NCBI RefSeq assembly: GCF_014385195.1
Contig: NZ_JACRTG010000016.1
Location: forward strand, 124,001 to 188,000
DNA: 64,000 nt
Direction: 5' to 3'
From: Paratissierella segnis
GTDB taxonomy: Bacteria > Bacillota > Clostridia > Tissierellales > Tissierellaceae
The position numbers and the translations under genes were made by a program. Shown here piece by piece: positions 35,151 through 43,409 of the stretch (within the stretch, counting starts at the first letter, position 1; each line of letters opens with the position of its first letter). Below the pieces are notes generated by a model that saw nothing but the letters and a program-made list of their open reading frames with translations, did not search any database and was not told the DNA's origin.

Positions 35151-35193
35151 TAGCCTTATTAGATTGAAAGACCAATTTAATAAGGCTATTTTT
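35151..35193 (+). terminator. intrinsic terminator of the ger operon
   Basis: TAGCCTTATTA and TAATAAGGCTA are perfect 11-bp arms with a 16-nt loop, followed by TTTTT. Confidence 0.88.
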
Positions 35194-35269
35194 ATGATTG
35201 ATGTTTTAGAGATGCGGAGATATAATTTAATGTAATAAATAAATAGAAATTTACGTAGGAGAGAAGTAG

Positions 35270-35968
35270 ATGAACCTAAAATTGTTAAAAGCAGCTATTA
35301 TTAAAACTTTGCCCATTATGGCAGGATACATGGTACTTGGAATGGGTTTTGGAATTCTTTTAAAAATAAATGGATATGGTGTCTTATGGGTACTGGCTAT
35401 GAGTATATTTGTCTATGCAGGTTCCATGCAATATGTAGGGATCTCACTTATAACCGGAGGTGCTTCCATAATTTCAACTGCGTTGACTACGTTAATGGTC
35501 AATGCGAGACATCTTTTTTATGGAATATCCATGATTCAAAGGTATAGAGGAGCAGGACTTAAGAAGTTATATTTGATGTTTGCGCTTACAGATGAAACGT
35601 ATTCGCTGGTCTGCAATGGAGATTATCCGGAAGGAGCAATCCCCCATGAATATTATTTTTTGGTATCATTATGCGATCAAATTTATTGGGTCATTGGAAG
35701 TGTGATGGGGTCTTTAATTGGTTCTGTCATTACTTTTAATACAGAAGGAATTGATTTTGCCATGACAGCACTCTTTGTGACAGTTTTTGTGGAACAATGG
35801 GTTGATACAAAGGAACATCGTCCCTCTCTTATTGGAGTAGGCGCGTCCGTGTTGTGTTTGTTGTTATTTGGGAGGGAAAACTTCCTGATTCCAACAATGA
35901 TTTCCATTATCATTCTTCTTACAGTATGCCGCGGCGCTTTAGAAAGAGGAGGTGTGGCAAGTGAGTAA
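35270..35968 (+). CDS. azlC: AzlC-family branched-chain amino acid exporter, large subunit
   Basis: A 232-aa membrane protein. The AzlC signature is present: LPIMAGYMVLGMGFGILL, VYAGSMQYVGISLITGGAS, LMVNARHLFYGISMIQRYRG and LTDETYSLV. With AzlD it exports branched-chain amino acids and analogues. ATG 35270 has TAGGAGAG upstream and the ATAAATAGAAATTT motif before that. The azlD gene overlaps its 3' end. Confidence 0.95.
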   Translation: MNLKLLKAAIIKTLPIMAGYMVLGMGFGILLKINGYGVLWVLAMSIFVYAGSMQYVGISLITGGASIISTALTTLMVNARHLFYGISMIQRYRGAGLKKLYLMFALTDETYSLVCNGDYPEGAIPHEYYFLVSLCDQIYWVIGSVMGSLIGSVITFNTEGIDFAMTALFVTVFVEQWVDTKEHRPSLIGVGASVLCLLLFGRENFLIPTMISIIILLTVCRGALERGGVASE

Positions 35969-36281
35969 TACTCATGCTGCAATTTTGATTGCAGTCATGG
36001 CTTTAGTGACCATGATTCTGCGATTTCTTCCTTTTATGATTTTTAGGGATAGGGAGACACCGGAATACATCAACTTTCTTGGGAAATATCTCCCATACTC
36101 AATTATGGGAATGCTTGTGGTGTACTGTCTGAAGGATGTTTCCATAACAAGCTCACCTTTTGGAATACCGGAATTGATTTCTGTTGTTTTGGTGGCAGTA
36201 TTACATTTTTGGAAGAGAAATACTCTTGTCAGTATCGTGAGCGGGACAGTCTGCTATATGCTTCTGATACAAGTATTTTAA
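35961..36281 (+). CDS. azlD: AzlD-family branched-chain amino acid transport protein, small subunit
   Basis: A 106-aa membrane protein. I chose GTG 35961 because GAGGAGGTG (35945-35953) serves it; a GTG at 35952 lies inside that site. It overlaps azlC by 8 bp. Four hydrophobic helices are visible, with MILRFLPFMIF and PYSIMGMLVVYCLKD, standard AzlD features. A second partial copy of its last 130 bp lies at 39840-39975. Confidence 0.93.
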   Translation: MSNTHAAILIAVMALVTMILRFLPFMIFRDRETPEYINFLGKYLPYSIMGMLVVYCLKDVSITSSPFGIPELISVVLVAVLHFWKRNTLVSIVSGTVCYMLLIQVF

Positions 36282-36321
36282 AAATTAATTTGTCAGACAC
36301 TTTTAGATAATTGAAGCACAT

Positions 36322-36362
36322 AAAACCGTAACTAATGGATTTTTGATTGGTTACGGTTTTTT
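36322..36362 (+). terminator. intrinsic terminator after azlCD
   Basis: AAAACCGTAAC pairs with GTTACGGTTTT, with a 17-nt loop, and is followed by TT. Just beyond it is LytTR site 2. Confidence 0.88.
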
Positions 36363-36382
36363 GTAGTGAGAATAAAAATTCG

Positions 36383-36443
36383 ATACATTAAAAGCCTTAT
36401 TAAGTACATGTATCTGATTTTGAATCTATTTTTTTATTATAAT
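36383..36443 (+). promoter_or_regulatory. putative LytTR operator and promoter, site 2
   Basis: ATACATTAA (36383-36391) and GTACATGTA (36404-36412) start 21 bp apart. TATAAT (36438-36443) begins 26 bp after the second repeat ends. The spacer AAGCCTTATTAA-like text also resembles site 1 (AAACCTTATTTA). Confidence 0.7.
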
Positions 36444-36496
36444 TATATAGCTCAAATTATGTAGCTTAAATGTTAATCAAAAAAGGAGGGAAAAAC

Positions 36497-37849
36497 ATGT
36501 TGAAAAAAGTACATTATAAATTGCATAAGATATTGTGTCTATTTATGTCTATTTTGCTAGTATGTGGGGCATTACCTATAAAGACATTGGCAGAATCCAG
36601 TGATGAAAATCATGATTCTGCAGAATGCATAGTAGCATATGATCCAGATGATGGTAAGACACAGTATAAGGACTTTTACAAAACAACAGTTCACAAAGGA
36701 GATAAAGTAACAGATATTCCAGAAGACCCGAAAAGAGATGGATATATCTTTAAAGGTTGGTATGCATATTTAGATGAGGACAATAATCCGGCGTATTGGA
36801 GTTTCGAGGAAGATGAAGTTAAGGAAAATACGACTCTATGGGCCGATTGGGAAGAAGGATGCATAGTAGCATATGATCCAGATGATGGTAAGACACAGTA
36901 TAAGGACTTTTACAAAACAACAGTTCGCAAAGGAGATAAAGTAATGGATATTCCAGAAGACCCGAAAAGAGATGGATATATCTTTAAAGGTTGGTATGCA
37001 TATTTAGATGAAGACAATAATCCGGTGTACTGGAGTTTTGAGGAAGATGAAGTTAAGGAAAATACGACTTTGTTGGCTGATTGGGAAAAACGAGAAGAAA
37101 AGCCGGAAGAGAAACCAGAGAAACCAAAAGAAAAACAAAAAAAGAAACCAGAAGATAAAGAAACCAGGGATAAATCAAATGGTCATGAGGAAGAGTTAGT
37201 TCCTAATGAAAAGAACCCTTTAGGATTAGTGAAAGATAACCATATTACCTATGTACAAGGCTATCCGGAGGGAGATTTCAGACCGGAAAGACCAATTACT
37301 AGAGCAGAAGCAGCACAAATCTTCTATAATTTATTAACCGGGGTAAAAAAGACCGGATATTCTTCAAGTTTTTCTGATGTAAAATCCAGTTCATGGTATG
37401 CAGATGCAATTTATTGTTTAAGTGCCAATAATATTATCTCGGGATACCCAAACGGAACCTATAAACCGAATGAATATATAACTAGAGCAGAATTTGCAAC
37501 CATTGCAGCAAAATTTGATAATTTTAGTAGTGATAATAAAAAGAGCTTTATAGATTTAGCAAGCAGTCATTGGGCATATAAATATATAATGTCAGCCAGT
37601 GACAAAGGTTGGATTAACGGTTATCCGGATAATACATTTAAGCCTGAGAAAAATATTACCCGGTCTGAGGTTGTAAAAATGGTAAACAATATACTTGAAA
37701 GAGGTATAAAATCAGAAGGCATACCAGTGAATTTGCATACGTTATATAGAGATTTAACTATTGAACACTGGTCATTTGCAGATATAATCGAAGCTTCGGT
37801 TGAGCACTCATATACACGAGATAAGGATGGATGGGAGATCTGGAAATAA
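36497..37849 (+). CDS. S-layer-homology surface protein with tandem InlB-type repeats
   Basis: A 450-aa protein from ATG 36497 (AAAGGAGGG upstream). The signal peptide is residues 1-32 (LFMSILLVCGALPIKTLAES). Two nearly identical 78-residue InlB/Flg_new repeats follow (VAYDPDDGKTQYKDFYKTTV ... GYIFKGWYAYLDEDNNP), then a Lys/Glu/Pro linker. Three SLH domains come next (ITRAEAAQIFYNLL, ITRAEFATIAAKF, ITRSEVVKMVNNIL). SLH domains bind pyruvylated wall polymer, so it is displayed on the cell surface. It is preceded by LytTR site 2. The C-terminus after the SLH domains is short. Confidence 0.93.
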   Translation: MLKKVHYKLHKILCLFMSILLVCGALPIKTLAESSDENHDSAECIVAYDPDDGKTQYKDFYKTTVHKGDKVTDIPEDPKRDGYIFKGWYAYLDEDNNPAYWSFEEDEVKENTTLWADWEEGCIVAYDPDDGKTQYKDFYKTTVRKGDKVMDIPEDPKRDGYIFKGWYAYLDEDNNPVYWSFEEDEVKENTTLLADWEKREEKPEEKPEKPKEKQKKKPEDKETRDKSNGHEEELVPNEKNPLGLVKDNHITYVQGYPEGDFRPERPITRAEAAQIFYNLLTGVKKTGYSSSFSDVKSSSWYADAIYCLSANNIISGYPNGTYKPNEYITRAEFATIAAKFDNFSSDNKKSFIDLASSHWAYKYIMSASDKGWINGYPDNTFKPEKNITRSEVVKMVNNILERGIKSEGIPVNLHTLYRDLTIEHWSFADIIEASVEHSYTRDKDGWEIWK

Positions 37850-37931
37850 ATTGATGGTGAAATAATTAATTAAGAATGCAAAGCAAAATAATATAGTGTA
37901 GAAATATATTTATTGATTGATCTATCAAGAG

Positions 37932-37971
37932 TTAAGTATGTTATACCTTTAGCTGGCTATAATATACTTAA
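37932..37971 (+). repeat. 40-bp inverted repeat, copy 2 (ahead of LytTR regulator)
   Basis: TTAAGTATGTTATA (37932-37945) and TATAATATACTTAA (37958-37971) flank a 12-nt loop. It differs from copy 1 at three positions within the 40 bp and continues as ATTCTTATCTGGAAACA versus ATTCTTGTCTAGCAACA. It starts exactly 9000 bp after copy 1. Confidence 0.8.
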
Positions 37972-38040
37972 TTCTTATCTGGAAACAGATAAGACACATT
38001 TGGTTAAAGGCTCAGCCATTCATGTGGGGGTATATAGAGT

Positions 38041-38808
38041 ATGTTAAAAATAGCATTATGCGATGATAATAAGAACACAATTACAAAATATGCAGAATTA
38101 ATTTCTGAGCTTGTGGAAAAATATCAGCTGCAAATTGAGATTTCTTGCTTTAGTAGTGGAGAATCTTTGTTTTTTCATTATAGTAATATACCTGAACAAA
38201 TAGATATTATTTACCTTGATATTTTAATGGATAAAACAGATTGCATGGAAACAGCCAGGAAATTGAGAGATATTGGGTGCAAAGCACAAATCATATTTCT
38301 AACTAGTTATGAAGACTACGTTTATGAAGCATTTGAAGTAAATGCCGCACAGTATCTTATAAAAGAAGATACAAGTAAAGAAAAATTTGAAAAGGTCTTT
38401 TTGAAGGCAGTAGAGATGGTTTCAGAAAACAAAGAAGAGTTATTTTCAATAAAATTTGATGGAAAGACAACTGTGATTCCAATTAGTGAGATTGCATATT
38501 TTGAAATATGGAATAGGGTTATTACTGTGTATTATGGGGATGGAAAATCAGCTAAATACTACTATAGTATAGATCGATTGGAAGAAGAGATGTCGGGGAA
38601 GGATTTTGTACGGGTACATCGTTCTTATTTAGTTAATCTATCCTATATTGAAATGTTCCGGAATCAAAATATAAAGCTTAAGACAGGAGCAATAATCCCA
38701 GTAGGAGTTACCTATTCAGAAAGCCTTAAGAAAACTCTCTCTAATTATATATCTCGTTTTCACATTTATAATACGACTGATATAAATGGTAAAGAGGAAG
38801 ACCTATGA
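38041..38808 (+). CDS. LytTR-family response regulator
   Basis: A 255-aa regulator. The receiver domain has acidic Asp8-Asp9, phosphoacceptor Asp60 (IIYLDILMD), Thr in IIFLTSYEDY and Lys in QYLIKED. The LytTR DNA-binding domain spans about 145-240 (VIPISEIAYFEIWNRVITVY, FVRVHRSYLVNLSYIEMF). It is the AgrA/ComE type that binds paired 9-bp direct repeats, as found at three nearby promoters. It lacks an adjacent kinase gene. After its stop the sequence ATGACA...ATACTTG resembles the start of the kinase gene at 29016. Confidence 0.93.
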   Translation: MLKIALCDDNKNTITKYAELISELVEKYQLQIEISCFSSGESLFFHYSNIPEQIDIIYLDILMDKTDCMETARKLRDIGCKAQIIFLTSYEDYVYEAFEVNAAQYLIKEDTSKEKFEKVFLKAVEMVSENKEELFSIKFDGKTTVIPISEIAYFEIWNRVITVYYGDGKSAKYYYSIDRLEEEMSGKDFVRVHRSYLVNLSYIEMFRNQNIKLKTGAIIPVGVTYSESLKKTLSNYISRFHIYNTTDINGKEEDL

Positions 38809-38865
38809 CATAATTTTTATCAATACTTGTTTTCTATGTCTAAGAAGTAACATAATGGAAATTCG

Positions 38866-38925
38866 ATACATGAAAACACTAATTGAATACATGAATCTAA
38901 AATAAAACAATTTTTCTATTATACT
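38866..38925 (+). promoter_or_regulatory. putative LytTR operator and promoter, site 3
   Basis: ATACATGAA (38866-38874) and ATACATGAA (38887-38895) are identical repeats starting 21 bp apart. TATACT (38920-38925) begins 25 bp after the second repeat ends. It drives the gene at 39007. Confidence 0.75.
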
Positions 38926-39006
38926 TTATTTTAAGTTATATCATTTGCTGTAAGCCAATCTAAAAGCATGTCAATATAAAGTGGAATAGAAGAGGGGGAT
39001 TCATGT

Positions 39007-39831
39007 ATGAAAAAAACTAGTAATAATATAATTGGTCAGAAATTCGGAATTCTTACTGTATTGAAAGAGTTTAAAAATGAAAAAGGGTATCTTGTTTGTG
39101 AATGCAAATGTGAGTGTGGCAACACAAAAATTGTCTATAAAAGCAATGTAGTAGCAGGAAGAACAAAATCTTGTGGTTGCCTTGAAGAGAAAAACAGGCG
39201 AAAATATAGAGATTTAAGAGGGCAACGTTTTGGAAGACTAATAGCTAATAGACCTACTGAACATAGAAGTAGCGGAAGTGTTGTTTGGAAATGCAGTTGT
39301 GATTGTGGTAATACCATCTTAGTTTCAGCGCCAAATCTCACAAGAGGATTTACCAAGAGCTGCGGATGCCATAGTTTGGAGAAAAGAGATATTACAAACC
39401 AAAGATTTGGGAACCTTACAGCATTATATCCGGATACTTCAGATGAAAGTCTATCACAAAAATGGATATGCAGATGTGATTGCGGTAATTTATGCAGTGT
39501 TAGTATTTCTAATCTAAAAAATGGACATACTCAAAGCTGTGGTTGCCTACAGAAAATTGATTATAGAACCTTGATTGATGGTACATGTCTTGAGATTGTA
39601 GCATCCACAAAAATTCCTATCAATAATCGAAGTGGGATAAAAGGTGTTTCATATGAAAGCAGAAGTAATTCATGGATTGCAAAGATTAGATTTAAGGGTG
39701 TAGATTATTATCTTGGAAAATATGATAATATAGCAGATGCTGGGCAGGCTAGGTGGGAAGCAGAGGAACGGCTGATAAGACCATTCTTAGAAGACAATTC
39801 ATATTTGCTTAACAGAGAAAAAGAGAGTTAA
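39007..39831 (+). CDS. AP2-domain protein with three cysteine-rich zinc-ribbon-like modules
   Basis: A 274-aa protein from ATG 39007 (AGAGGGGG upstream). Three modules of about 55 residues repeat the pattern G(Q)xFGxLT...CxCxCGN...V...L..G.T.SCGC (about 9-62, 68-118, 124-175). Each has five cysteines. A C-terminal AP2-type DNA-binding domain follows (SGIKGVSYESRSNSWIAKIR, FKGVDYYLGKYD). This architecture is common in phage- and accessory-linked proteins of Firmicutes; the function is unknown. It is the third gene with a LytTR-type promoter. A fragment of azlD follows. Confidence 0.82.
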   Translation: MKKTSNNIIGQKFGILTVLKEFKNEKGYLVCECKCECGNTKIVYKSNVVAGRTKSCGCLEEKNRRKYRDLRGQRFGRLIANRPTEHRSSGSVVWKCSCDCGNTILVSAPNLTRGFTKSCGCHSLEKRDITNQRFGNLTALYPDTSDESLSQKWICRCDCGNLCSVSISNLKNGHTQSCGCLQKIDYRTLIDGTCLEIVASTKIPINNRSGIKGVSYESRSNSWIAKIRFKGVDYYLGKYDNIADAGQARWEAEERLIRPFLEDNSYLLNREKES

Positions 39832-39839
39832 AAATAATA

Positions 39840-39975
39840 GTCTCACCCTTTGAAATACCAGAATTGATCTCTGTTGTTTTTGTGGCATTATTGTATTTTG
39901 AAAGAGAAATACTCTTGCTAGTATCGTGAGTGGGGCGGTCTGCTATATGCTTCTGATACAAGTTTGTTTATAATG
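39840..39975 (+). pseudogene. duplicated 3' fragment of azlD
   Basis: The stretch matches 36150-36283 (the last 43 codons of azlD): CTCACCCTTTGAAATACCAG versus CTCACCTTTTGGAATACCGG, and later TGCTATATGCTTCTGATACA. Small deletions break the frame. No azlC or azlD start is present. Confidence 0.85.
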
Positions 39976-39997
39976 GTGTGAAAATGACTTCCCATTT

Positions 39998-41323
39998 TCA
40001 AGAAGAGCTACCTAATGCATTGTTGATGTTTTTCTTATAATAAACAAGAAATGCAACAGAGCTAATAAACCAAGTTAGAGGATATGCCCAGAAAATTACT
40101 CTTATGTCTGGTATTATTTTCACCATTATAGTTATGTATGCTATTCTGATAAGACACCAACTTACTAGCATAACAATCATAGGGATATTAGTTTTTCCGG
40201 CTCCACGAAGTATTCCGGACAGACAATGTGAAAGTGCAAGCAAAAAGTAGAAAAGACATATAATCCTTGCCCGAATAACTCCTTGTTCTATGACTGCAGG
40301 ATCAGAATTAAAGAGACCTATTAGTTTTGGTGCGAAGATCCATATTATTATGCCAATTATTTGTGCTAAGGAAACACCTGCTATTATTCCAAAACGGGCG
40401 CCTTGTTTTGCTCGGTCGTATTGTTTTGCACCGAGATTTTGTCCGATAAAGGTTGTAAGAGCGACGCTAAAACTTGTAATTGGTAGAAATGCAAATCCTT
40501 CAAGTTTTGAATAACTGCCGCTTCCAGCCATGGCTATAGATCCAAATTGATTAATATTTGATTGGACTATAACATTAGCAAAGGCAACTATAGAATTTTG
40601 GATTCCTGTAGGCAAACCCATTTTCATTAAGATTTTAAGCATTTCACCGTCAATCTTTATTTTCTTTATGTATATTTTATAATCGCCATCTACCTTTGTA
40701 AGTTTAATAAAGCCCAGAATTGCACTGATAAATTGAGAAATAACCGTAGCTACAGCAGCACCGCCTACACCAAAATTAAATACAGCTACAAACAATATAT
40801 CTAATACTACGTTTGTAATTGCTGCTACAATCAGATAGTAGAGAGGACGCTTACTATCGCCAATTGCTTGAAATATACCTACACAGGCATTATACATGAC
40901 AATACCTATTCCCCCAGTAAAGTATATTCTTAAATATGTTACGGAATCCGCAAAAACATCACTTGGAGTTCCCATTAATTTTAATAACCACGGGGTAAAT
41001 ATAACTCCAAAGGCTGTTACTATTATTCCAGCTATAAATCCAAATGCAATAGTGGTATGAACAGCTTTGGGTAGGCTTTTATTGTTTTTAGCTCCATAAT
41101 AGCGAGCTATTATAACACCTGCACCTACGAATATTCCATTAATTAAACCGACAATTAAATTGATTAGGCTACCGGTAGAGCTAACTGCAGCAAGAGCTTC
41201 TTTGCCTAATACATTTCCGACTACAATGGAATCTACTACATTATAAAGTTGTTGAAAAAGATTTCCTAATAAGATTGGTAATGCAAATAATATTATTGAT
41301 TTTGAAATTTTCCCTTCTATCAA
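39998..41323 (-). CDS. MATE-family multidrug efflux transporter
   Basis: A 441-aa, 12-helix membrane transporter from TTG 41323 (ribosome site AGGAAGTGG). Typical MATE features are LFALPILLGNLFQQLYNVVD (first helix), IVVGNVLGKEALAAVSSTGS, VGAGVIIARYYGAKNNK and, in the second half, TFIGQNLGAKQYDRAKQGAR. It belongs to the NorM/DinF type and exports cationic drugs with Na+ or H+. It is monocistronic. No strong terminator follows; an 8-bp palindrome near 39981-39999 overlaps its end. Confidence 0.93.
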   Translation of the reverse strand: MIEGKISKSIILFALPILLGNLFQQLYNVVDSIVVGNVLGKEALAAVSSTGSLINLIVGLINGIFVGAGVIIARYYGAKNNKSLPKAVHTTIAFGFIAGIIVTAFGVIFTPWLLKLMGTPSDVFADSVTYLRIYFTGGIGIVMYNACVGIFQAIGDSKRPLYYLIVAAITNVVLDILFVAVFNFGVGGAAVATVISQFISAILGFIKLTKVDGDYKIYIKKIKIDGEMLKILMKMGLPTGIQNSIVAFANVIVQSNINQFGSIAMAGSGSYSKLEGFAFLPITSFSVALTTFIGQNLGAKQYDRAKQGARFGIIAGVSLAQIIGIIIWIFAPKLIGLFNSDPAVIEQGVIRARIICLFYFLLALSHCLSGILRGAGKTNIPMIVMLVSWCLIRIAYITIMVKIIPDIRVIFWAYPLTWFISSVAFLVYYKKNINNALGSSS

Positions 41324-41457
41324 GGTTGTCCACTTCCTGTCATAAAATTGCTACACCTATTATGATAGATTAAAGAAGGGTAATATGCAAGCATAAGAAT
41401 TTAATAAATGAAGCAATAGACGACTATGAAAGATTTGTTGCAGAGTTTTGTAAAGCA

Positions 41458-41501
41458 AAAACCTCTAGACAACATGCAATTAAGGCTGTTTAGAGGTTTA
41501 C
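41458..41501 (-). terminator. intrinsic terminator of the aldolase gene
   Basis: Read on the minus strand, TAAACCTCTAAACA pairs with TGTCTAGAGGTTTTT and a T-run follows. It lies 26 bp beyond the aldolase stop. Confidence 0.8.
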
Positions 41502-41526
41502 TTTTGATGGGGCAAATGGCATTAAG

Positions 41527-42414
41527 TTATACTATTGAAGCTTCGTAAATTTCTTTTATGGAACTCTCTAAAGTTTCATTAAACTCTTCGTCAGTTTGCT
41601 TATCATTTAATCCTTCAACTAATGCTCTTGAGAAGCTTGCTATTAATCCATGGTTTTTCTTAAGAGCTTTTACTGCTTCTTCTCTCGTATATCCTCCGGA
41701 AAGTGCAACTACTCGCATTACTTGAGGATGATTTATTAATTCAGCATAGAAATTATCTTCTGTTGGGATTGATAGTTTTAGCATGATGAAGTCATCTTTA
41801 GGCAATGAATTCAGGTGCTTTAAAATTTCCTCTTTCATTATTCTTTCTGATTCACTTTTATCTGGACTATTGATGTCAACTTCGGGCTCTATGATAGGAA
41901 TCAGTCCCTTTTCAATTATTTGTTTTCCATAATCAAATTGCTGCTGAATAATTTGTCTTATCCCTTCCGGATTGGCAGATTTGATAACTGATCTCATTTT
42001 GGTCCCAAATATATTTCTCTCTATGGCTCGGTCTAATAAAGAATCCAAGTTTGGTATTGGGTTCATAAGTTGGACACCATTTTTTTCAGGAGCTAAGCCT
42101 TTATCAACTTTTAGAATGGGAACAATACCCTTTTTCTCCCATAGATAATCTGCAGTCCACATGCCTTCGATCTTGCGGTCCATAGTTTGTTCAAATAAAA
42201 TTGCAGCTAAAATATATTCTGACTTGAATGCCGGGCTCGTTATAATTCTGGTTCTCATTTCATGTATCAAGTCAAACATTTCTTCTTCATTTTTATATCT
42301 TTCCTTTGATATTCCATAGCCCATTAATGCCTTGGGCGTACTGCCTCCGCTTTGATCCAAAGCTGCAACAAACCCATTACCATTTTTCATAATTTCTACT
42401 TGTTTATTATTCAT
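41527..42414 (-). CDS. class I fructose-bisphosphate aldolase
   Basis: A 295-aa enzyme from ATG 42414 (GGAGGG upstream). The frame extends to 42450 but the extension overlaps the ribosome site. The start MNNKQVEIMKNGNGFVAALD QSGGSTPKAL is typical of the bacterial class I aldolase (staphylococcal fda-type). VPILKVDKGLAPEKNGVQLM and FDYGKQIIEKGLIPIIEPEV contain the Lys and Glu active-site positions, and FIMLKLSIP carries the Schiff-base lysine. It splits fructose 1,6-bisphosphate in glycolysis. Confidence 0.93.
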   Translation of the reverse strand: MNNKQVEIMKNGNGFVAALDQSGGSTPKALMGYGISKERYKNEEEMFDLIHEMRTRIITSPAFKSEYILAAILFEQTMDRKIEGMWTADYLWEKKGIVPILKVDKGLAPEKNGVQLMNPIPNLDSLLDRAIERNIFGTKMRSVIKSANPEGIRQIIQQQFDYGKQIIEKGLIPIIEPEVDINSPDKSESERIMKEEILKHLNSLPKDDFIMLKLSIPTEDNFYAELINHPQVMRVVALSGGYTREEAVKALKKNHGLIASFSRALVEGLNDKQTDEEFNETLESSIKEIYEASIV

Positions 42415-42716
42415 TTGATAATCCCTCCAATGGTATAAATAATTTTTCATATCTCATTAAACCTTATATCCAATAAACTTAATGTTAAACTCAATCTCGG
42501 GAGAAAATATAAAATATATTTAGTTCTATTTTATATTTATGCGAAAGTAAATATTCACTATAATTTATTTATTCTATAAATTCTTTAAATTTATTTTTAA
42601 ATTCATGCAAATCTACTTTTTAGTTACTAGTTAGGTTATACTAAATAGGACAAGTAAATTAATCCTTTAAGGACTAAAGATTTCAAGATTTGAAGAGAAG
42701 AGGAAAGATTATATAT

Positions 42717-42824
42717 ATGATAGAAAACAAATATGATGGACATTCCAGGTATGAAACGCAAGGGCAGGATTTAGAGATAATATTAAGTAAAAATAGAAAT
42801 TCAAGAAGGATAACCAACTTATAG
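42717..42824 (+). CDS. small frame of unknown status (35 aa)
   Basis: ATG 42717 follows GAGGAAAG and encodes MIENKYDGHSRYETQGQDLE and 15 more residues. It could be a small protein or the start of a lost gene. A promoter-like GGTTATACTAAATAGG lies at 42632-42650. The rest of 42451-42716 holds no gene I can see. Confidence 0.25.
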   Translation: MIENKYDGHSRYETQGQDLEIILSKNRNSRRITNL

Positions 42825-42886
42825 ATTGATATACTCTACAATCTGGAATACTAATAAATAGGAATTTGAAAGAGGGGGGTAGGAAT

Positions 42887-43324
42887 ATGTGTGAAGAATG
42901 TTATAGTGATAAAAATAGAGTAACGCCATTACTTAATCCATTGGACTGCTTACAGAAACATACACAGTATATTTGTGGCACTTGTGGTCGTTGTATCTGT
43001 ATAGAGCGTGATGAAAAGCGAGGATTACAAAGATGGAATTTTCCATTTAAATCATTGGAGATTGCAAAATTATATTTAAGAACCGCTGATCATACGGTGA
43101 AAAAATCATGTGGTATTTATGAAATTAGTAATAGCAAAGGACGAGTATCATATAAGATCTTTGTGGACACTGAAGATTTAGAATTGTTCTTGAAAAAGAA
43201 TAAAGACAAAATTTGCAAGAAAATGGCTCCTGTTTTTAAAGTAGAAAAATATAAAGAATATCCAAATACTGAAGTGAGAAAATTGACTTCCAGAGAAATT
43301 GAAAAATATATGTCAGAGCGATAA
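42887..43324 (+). CDS. hypothetical cysteine-rich zinc-ribbon-like protein (145 aa)
   Basis: ATG 42887 is preceded by GAGGGGGG. The N-terminus has CEECYSDKN, then QYICGTCGRCICIERDEKRG, giving CxxC and CxxCxxCxC clusters that could bind zinc. The rest is soluble alpha/beta with YKIFVDTEDLELFLKKNKDK. I recall similar clostridial proteins without a known role. The upstream motif ACTAATAAATAGGAATTT (42850-42867) is one of the repeated leader motifs. Confidence 0.65.
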   Translation: MCEECYSDKNRVTPLLNPLDCLQKHTQYICGTCGRCICIERDEKRGLQRWNFPFKSLEIAKLYLRTADHTVKKSCGIYEISNSKGRVSYKIFVDTEDLELFLKKNKDKICKKMAPVFKVEKYKEYPNTEVRKLTSREIEKYMSER

Positions 43325-43409
43325 GTTCCAATTTGTCTTATCGTAATATAAAAAAGAATCATTGAAATTAATATAAAATCGAATATATATAAATATTTAT
43401 AAAAAAATG

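Noticed and set aside
36626..37093. Tandem repeats as CRISPR or satellite DNA
   Set aside because: The two units are in frame and encode InlB-type protein repeats; there are no spacers.
41598..42450. Extending the aldolase to the first ATG at 42450
   Set aside because: The extension overlaps GGAGGG, and the family begins at MNNKQ-like sequence.
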